Source of the DNA: Maylandia zebra
Taxonomy: Eukaryota; Chordata; Actinopteri; Cichliformes; Cichlidae
Assembly: GCF_041146795.1 (NCBI RefSeq)
Contig: NC_135170.1
Coordinates: 20,640,033-20,704,032 of the forward strand
Length of the DNA: 64,000 bases
Direction: 5' to 3'
Both the position numbers and the translations under genes were made by a program. Shown piece by piece: positions 60,201 to 64,000 of the stretch. Numbering within the stretch: the first letter of the stretch is position 1; each line of letters starts with the position of its first letter. The notes beneath the pieces were generated by a model. The model did not search any database. It saw nothing but the letters and a program-made list of their open reading frames with translations, and had not been told where the DNA came from.

Positions 60201-63200
60201 AGCTGTTGGTGGCCACCACGATGTGACTGTCACCTTTTCCCAGAAACTTCACGTCCAGCACCTCGTCACTGTAGCCCACAAACTGAAGCGGGAGGGTGAA
60301 TAGAGCAACCGAGGAGAGAGTGACCGTTAATTCTAATACGCAGATACACAGAACAGCAAAAAATAGAAACATAGTGAACCTTCTGAGATGATACCAATGT
60401 TTAAAATAACAATTACATAGCTGGTGATGATATATTTTATTATTTTTGTAAGATTTTTTTTTACTTCTCTCTTTCTGTGTACCAGGGAAACAAACAATTC
60501 CATAAAAAATGATTTATTTTTAATGTGTATGTAAAAGTAAGAAAAAGAAACAACTAACAGATGTTTGAAGCTGTAGTGTGATGTCATGTAAGTATTGGAC
60601 CTAAGCAGTCCACTAAGACGTGACCCCAGTACCCACTTGCTGCTGTGTGGTGAGAGCAGGCAGCTGATACAGCAGTATGTTGTGCTCTGCAGTGACTGTG
60701 GCCAGTCTAGCTGAGGCGGGCAGGTGAAACAGGTATGTCAGACTGCGGGGGTTGTCGTTCTCATCCTCCTCAGAGGCAGAGGGGAGGGTGGAGGGAAGGG
60801 TCTGCGTGTAGACACAACGTGCCGTGCTGGCCTCCCACACCCTTAATACACCTAGGAGAAAGAAAGGAGAGAAGATGAGTGACACAGAGGAGATAAAGGA
60901 CATTTATATAAATATTTGAGGTACCGTATTTTCACGACCATAAGGCGCACTTAAAAGTCTTAGATTTTCTTCAAAAAGTGCGGCGCGCCCTATAGCGCGG
61001 TGCGCCCTATGTGTTGTAAGGAGGACGTAGTAGAGAACACCATGAGAACGTTAAAGGGTGAAGTGTGGGCGTTGATCGTATATACCGGGACAATCACACA
61101 TACCTGTATAAAAGGACAGGTATGTGCATTATGTGGAACATCGTTGTTTTAACAACCCTGAAAATGGCAAAGAGACACGCTTACGAAGCACAGTTTAAAC
61201 TGAAGGCCATCAGCTACGCGGAGGAACATGGAAATCGAGCAGCGGCGAGAGAATTTAAGATAAACGAATCGATGGTTCGCAAATGGAGGAAGCTGGAAAA
61301 CAAGCTCCGGCAGGTCAAGAAAACGCAGCTGAGTTTCCGCGGACATAAGGCGAGGTGGCTCGAGTTGGAGGAAAGACTCGAGCGGTGGATCATCGAGCAA
61401 AGAGCGAGCGGGAGAAGCGTTTCGACGGTCACCATTCGGCTAAAAGCAGTTTCACTAGCTGAAGAGATGAACATTGAACATTTCCAAGGAGGTCCGTCTT
61501 GGTGCTTTCGTTTTATGAAACGGTGCCATTTTTCCATCCGGACCAGGACTACGGTAGCGCAGCAACTTCCAGCGGATTATAAGGAAAAGCTGGCCATCTT
61601 CCGCTCCTACTGCAGCAAACACATCGGCGACAAAAACATCCAGCCCAGCCACATCACTAACATGGACGAGGTGCCGCTCACTTTCGACATCCCGGTGAGT
61701 CACACTGTGGAGAAGAAGGGGACCAGCACGGTAGCGATACGCACAACGGGGTATGAAAAGTCTTCTTTTACTGTTGTGCTTGGCTGCCATGCTAATGGAC
61801 AGAAACTGCCACCTATGGTGATTTTTAAGCGAAAGACTTTGCCTAAAGAGAAGTTTCCAGCAGGAATCATCATTAAGGCAAATGAAAAGGGCTGGATGGA
61901 TGAGGAAATGATGAAAGAGTGGCTGAGGGAGGTGTATGTAAGGAGACCAGGTGGTTTTTTCCACGCATCACCATCGCTCTTAATCTGTGACTCTATGCGT
62001 GCCCATCTCACAGCCGATGTGAAAAAACTTGTGAAGCAAATGAACTGTGAGCTTGCTGTCATTCCGGGAGGCCTGACAAAGGAACTCCAACCGCTGGACA
62101 TCGGTGTGAACCGCCCGTTCAAAGTAAGGCTGCGAGCGGCCTGGGAGCGATGGATGACCGGTGGAGACCACAGTTTCACTAAGAGTGGAAGGCAGCGCCG
62201 GGCGAGTTACGCCACAATTTGCCAATGGATTGTAGATGCTTGGGCTAACATGTCTGCTGGCACTGTTGTTCGAGCTTTCGCAAAAGCCGGCATCATTTCC
62301 GAGGAGCCGCACGGCACGGAAAGTGACTCTGACGGTGAAGAAAGTGAACCTGGCATGTTTGATGGAGATTTAGCGCAGCTGTTCAATTCAGACACAGAGG
62401 ATGAGGACTTCCATGGGTTTGATTGATGATAAAAATGTGAGTACCAAACTTTGTTTTGCTCCTGCTTTATTTTTAAATACGCACACTTGTATGCTTGTGT
62501 GTTGTTGATGATGACGATTACCGGCAATAGAAATGTGAGTAAGGTACCGAATTCAGGTTTGCTCCCGCTTTATTTTTAAATACGCATACGGTACTTGTAT
62601 GCGCCCTATGGTCCAGTGCGCCTTATGTGTGTGTTAAATACAGTAAGGGCACACATAACTGAGACTGCGCCTTTTAGCACAGTGCGCCTTATGGTCGTGA
62701 AAATACGGTATTTAGCAGCCAGACCTTTGCTTCCAGCTGTGATGAAATGCAAGTCCTTGCTCTTTACTCTGATCTCAGCCAAGTCTGTACTTCCAGGAAG
62801 AATTACAACACCCTCCACAGCCTGTAAGATCACATACACACAAATAAAGCTCCAGTTTTCTCCCCAAATGAAGAGCACAAAATGTATTTAAGTTAAAATG
62901 AATCTAAATTGACGAGCTTACCTCATAGACTGGAACAGTTCTCTTGGCTTTGCGAGTTTTCAGGTCCCAAACTGTGCAGATCTTGTCTCTGCCAGAACTG
63001 AAAGAGCACAGGACTTTAACACACAGCGCTACACAAACAAAAAGGAGTCTGAGGTTGATTTAAAATATCACAGTACCTGACCATGGCGTTACCATCGGGA
63101 CTGAAGCTGAGAGATGTCACAGCACTGTAGTGGCTCTGCAGGACACACACACACTGGCTGGAGCGCAGGTCCCATATCCGGATGCCACAGTCCAAAGAGG

Positions 63201-63905
63201 AGGAGAAAAGCTGCAGCAGGTCGGTATTTGGGTGGAACTGGACCAAACTGCACAAAGACACAAAATATTTCCTTTGTTTCTAGTTTCTTCATATTATTGT
63301 TAAATCCTGCTACATATGAGCATTTGTAAAAAATACTGGCAGCCACCAGTGCTACCTCTCAACCTCCTGGTAGATAAACCCATTGGTATCAATTTGAAAC
63401 TTCCACATTGCCTCTTTTAAGTTATCACATTAAAATAATTGTGAGTCCAGTTCATGAGAGAAGGAAGAGCTGAGTGGAAGACTGACAGATGGACTGGTGC
63501 GGCAATAGTGTCCATCACAGACACTGTACCAATCTGCTGTGTAAAAGAGTGCACTGAGTATAAAAGCCAGTTGAGGTGGTTTGGGCAACTGATCAGGATG
63601 GCATTTCCAATCCAGATGAGAAATGTCATCTCTCCAGCATGTCCTGGGCATGTCCTACTGGGAAGAAGGAGGCCCTGAGACAGGCCCAGGACATGCTGGC
63701 TTGGAAGCGCCTTTGTACCTGTTTAGTTTCCTGCCCCTGCAGCCCAGACCCAGATAAGCAGCAGAAAAATGGTATGATATACGAATATACATCATTTTAA
63801 GATGAGAGCCTGAGACTTACTGTACAACACCAGATGACCCTTTCAGGTTATGAGTGCAATACTGCTTCACCACATCCCAAAGTTTTATTGTGCCATCACA
63901 GCCAC
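51223..63905 (-). CDS. tbl3: tbl3 (UTP13 homologue), WD40 U3 snoRNP protein, 3' 18 exons (5' end off the window)
   Basis: TBL3/UTP13 is a nucleolar WD40 protein of the SSU processome (UTP-B) needed for 18S rRNA processing. Exons in order: 63905-63821, 63247-63077, 62997-62922, 62821-62725, 60851-60637, 60282-60141, 59410-59352, 59247-59141, 59016-58884, 57807-57568, 57423-57353, 56247-56091, 54711-54653, 53819-53716, 52900-52829, 52713-52555, 52088-51995, 51595-51223. Phases agree and all are GT-AG, giving about 804 residues. The first visible exon starts near human residue 125. WD repeats show SSGRDKICTVWD, VATGSQDCTVKVWD, LASGSQDRTAKLW, TTSADGTAKLWSLQDFSCLKTFEGHDASVLK and DKVWGLHASR. The Utp13 C-terminal helical domain follows (QQELSNLLHGKKYLKALGLA, VLRYCVVWNTN, MQRIGRLLQASMFLNYMW). 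The last exon adds an acidic Ser/Glu tail of about 120 residues not seen at the human C-terminus. Introns carry a pogo element and a hAT element. Confidence 0.95.
54899..55705 (+). mobile_element. hAT transposon, 807 bp, 8-bp target duplication, with transposase remnant
   Basis: It starts tagggctgcacgattaatcg and ends aaaatcgtgcagcccta. It is bracketed by identical cctgactg at 54891-54898 and 55706-55713. Inverted termini with cgat-rich motifs are evident. Between them a plus frame keeps part of a ZBED/hAT-type transposase. The element is too short to be autonomous. It is inserted in a tbl3 intron. Confidence 0.88.
55190..55516 (+). pseudogene. hAT (ZBED-like) transposase fragment
   Basis: The frame reads KEITEAITYHLTKDMAPIN, TVQNEGFRKMINTLDKRYT and VPSRNYFSIVALPALY. 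This is the region after the BED finger in hAT/ZBED transposases (usual form: ITEAI..FIAKDM.PISTVE..GFR.L...LDPRY..PSR). The BED zinc finger, the DDE core and the C-terminal dimerisation region are absent. It is a deletion derivative, useful for classifying the parent element. Confidence 0.7.
59770..59885. repeat. Dispersed repeat fragment
   Basis: 'caggcccactcattgtgggctatatgtggcccatcatgtaaaatgagtttgacatccctgc' resembles a frequent teleost repeat tail ('gtttgacacccctg'). Class uncertain; it lies in a tbl3 intron. Confidence 0.35.
60924..60950 (+). repeat. Left terminal inverted repeat of the pogo-like element
   Basis: Twenty-seven bases, identical in inverted orientation to 62682-62708, directly preceded by the TA target duplicate. 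Confidence 0.95.
61164..62426 (+). CDS. pogo-like transposase, 420 aa, apparently intact
   Basis: This cuts and inserts the surrounding transposon. The ATG at 61164 starts MAKRHAYEAQFKLKAISYAE, a Brinker/Psq-type helix-turn-helix (residues about 1-45, VRKWRKLE) like that of the host protein POGK. An HTH_CENPB-type domain follows at about 60-135 (RWLELEERLERWI, PSWCFRFMKR). The DDE_1 core has catalytic Asp at about 168 (NMDEVPLTFD), 276 (ICDSMRAHL) and 312 (LQPLDIGVNRPFK). The tail is acidic (DSDGEESEPG, DTEDEDFHG). There is no stop or frameshift. An in-frame ATG 99 nt upstream exists, but the homologous motif begins at the chosen Met. Whether it is expressed is not visible. Confidence 0.92.
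   Translation: MAKRHAYEAQFKLKAISYAEEHGNRAAAREFKINESMVRKWRKLENKLRQVKKTQLSFRGHKARWLELEERLERWIIEQRASGRSVSTVTIRLKAVSLAEEMNIEHFQGGPSWCFRFMKRCHFSIRTRTTVAQQLPADYKEKLAIFRSYCSKHIGDKNIQPSHITNMDEVPLTFDIPVSHTVEKKGTSTVAIRTTGYEKSSFTVVLGCHANGQKLPPMVIFKRKTLPKEKFPAGIIIKANEKGWMDEEMMKEWLREVYVRRPGGFFHASPSLLICDSMRAHLTADVKKLVKQMNCELAVIPGGLTKELQPLDIGVNRPFKVRLRAAWERWMTGGDHSFTKSGRQRRASYATICQWIVDAWANMSAGTVVRAFAKAGIISEEPHGTESDSDGEESEPGMFDGDLAQLFNSDTEDEDFHGFD
62433..62602 (+). repeat. Diverged 98-bp tandem duplication in the pogo 3' region
   Basis: 'aaatgtgagta' followed by 'gctcctgctttatttttaaa' and 'cttgtatgc' at 62433-62494 recurs 98 bp later at 62531-62602 with small changes. The block lies just after the transposase stop. 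Confidence 0.75.
62682..62708 (-). repeat. Right terminal inverted repeat of the pogo-like element
   Basis: Exact inverse of 60924-60950, followed by TA at 62709-62710 and, 14 nt further on, by the tbl3 donor site. Confidence 0.95.
63341..63430. repeat. Dispersed repeat, copy 2
   Basis: Diverged partner of 12398-12529, sharing 'cagtgctac', 'cctcctggt' and 'atcaatttgaaa...ccacattgcc' in the same order. Confidence 0.5.
63445..63775 (+). mobile_element. LINE 3'-end fragment, copy 2
   Basis: 'ccagttgaggtggtttgggcaactgatcagg', 'catgtcctactgggaagaagg' and 'cccaggacatgctggcttgg' followed by 'cccagataagcagcagaaaa' are the tail of a teleost non-LTR retrotransposon. An antisense copy is at 24715-25040. 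No coding sequence is retained. Confidence 0.55.
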
Positions 63906-63927
63906 CTGCAGGTAAATAAATAGAAAC

Positions 63928-63928
<1 letters not shown>

Positions 63929-63968
<40 letters not shown>
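63929..63968. repeat. Compound (AT)n(AC)n microsatellite
   Basis: About 30 bp of AT followed by about 10 bp of AC in a tbl3 intron next to the right edge. Confidence 0.9.
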
Positions 63969-64000
63969 GTAGCAGATATCAGGGAGAAGCTTTTCTTTTT

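Larger units (their letters stand above)
60924..62708 (+). mobile_element. Full-length pogo/Tigger-like DNA transposon, 1785 bp, TA duplication
   Basis: Terminal inverted repeats are perfect over 27 bp: ccgtattttcacgaccataa... at 60924-60950 and its exact complement at 62682-62708. They are flanked by TA on both sides (60922-60923 and 62709-62710), as in the Tc1/mariner superfamily. Sub-terminal repeats of gcgcc/ggcgcac type follow inside. A single long uninterrupted transposase gene fills the centre. Intact ends plus an intact gene suggest recent insertion and possible autonomy. It lies in a tbl3 intron, opposite to the host gene, its right end 14 nt from a tbl3 donor site. Confidence 0.92.

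Noticed and set aside
61455-62179. Long minus-strand frames (up to 169 codons) inside the pogo element
   Set aside because: Shadows of the transposase gene. The plus frame has all DDE motifs.

Overview
The window is nuclear DNA of a ray-finned fish, most likely a percomorph teleost. Its genes are split into short exons with compact introns. All five host genes give vertebrate orthologues at exon level, and the introns are full of DNA transposon families typical of teleosts (Tc1/mariner, hAT, pogo), with a few LINE, SINE and LTR pieces. Nothing prokaryotic (operon, CRISPR, origin) is present.

Layout: 1-5.9 kb, first six coding exons of srebf1 (minus, rest off the left edge) with SREBP/NF-Y-like sites upstream and in intron 1. 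7.4-28.7 kb, complete tom1l2 (minus, 16 coding exons), whose introns hold Tc1 fossils, a hAT element, a LINE tail and a probable solo LTR. 28.7-29.5 kb, a divergent promoter region. 29.6-33.4 kb, complete drc3 (plus, 12 coding exons), with two AT-AC introns of the minor (U12) spliceosome and one GC-AG intron. 33.5-35.3 kb, transposon debris including a frame-broken coiled-coil repeat. 35.7-41.3 kb, complete gid4 (plus) with nested transposons in its last intron. 43-46.9 kb, intergenic with long TG repeats. 46.9-49.7 kb, complete noxo1 (plus). 51.2-63.9 kb, 18 exons of tbl3 (minus, 5' end off the right edge). One tbl3 intron carries a full-length, apparently intact pogo/Tigger-like transposon (60924-62708) and another carries a hAT element with a transposase fragment.

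The order srebf1-tom1l2-drc3-gid4 keeps the order and orientation of human 17p11.2, but atpaf2, which lies between DRC3 and GID4 in mammals, is absent from that gap. The convergent noxo1-tbl3 pair matches human 16p13.3. The window therefore joins two blocks that lie on different human chromosomes, with the junction in the 43-46.9 kb spacer.

The genes do not form one pathway: sterol/lipid transcription control (srebf1), endosomal sorting (tom1l2), motile cilia (drc3), ubiquitin ligase substrate recognition (gid4), superoxide production (noxo1) and ribosome biogenesis (tbl3). I found no wholly new system. The strongest observations are the two AT-AC introns in drc3, the intact pogo element 14 nt from a tbl3 splice site, the SRE/CCAAT modules at srebf1, and several unexplained hairpins.
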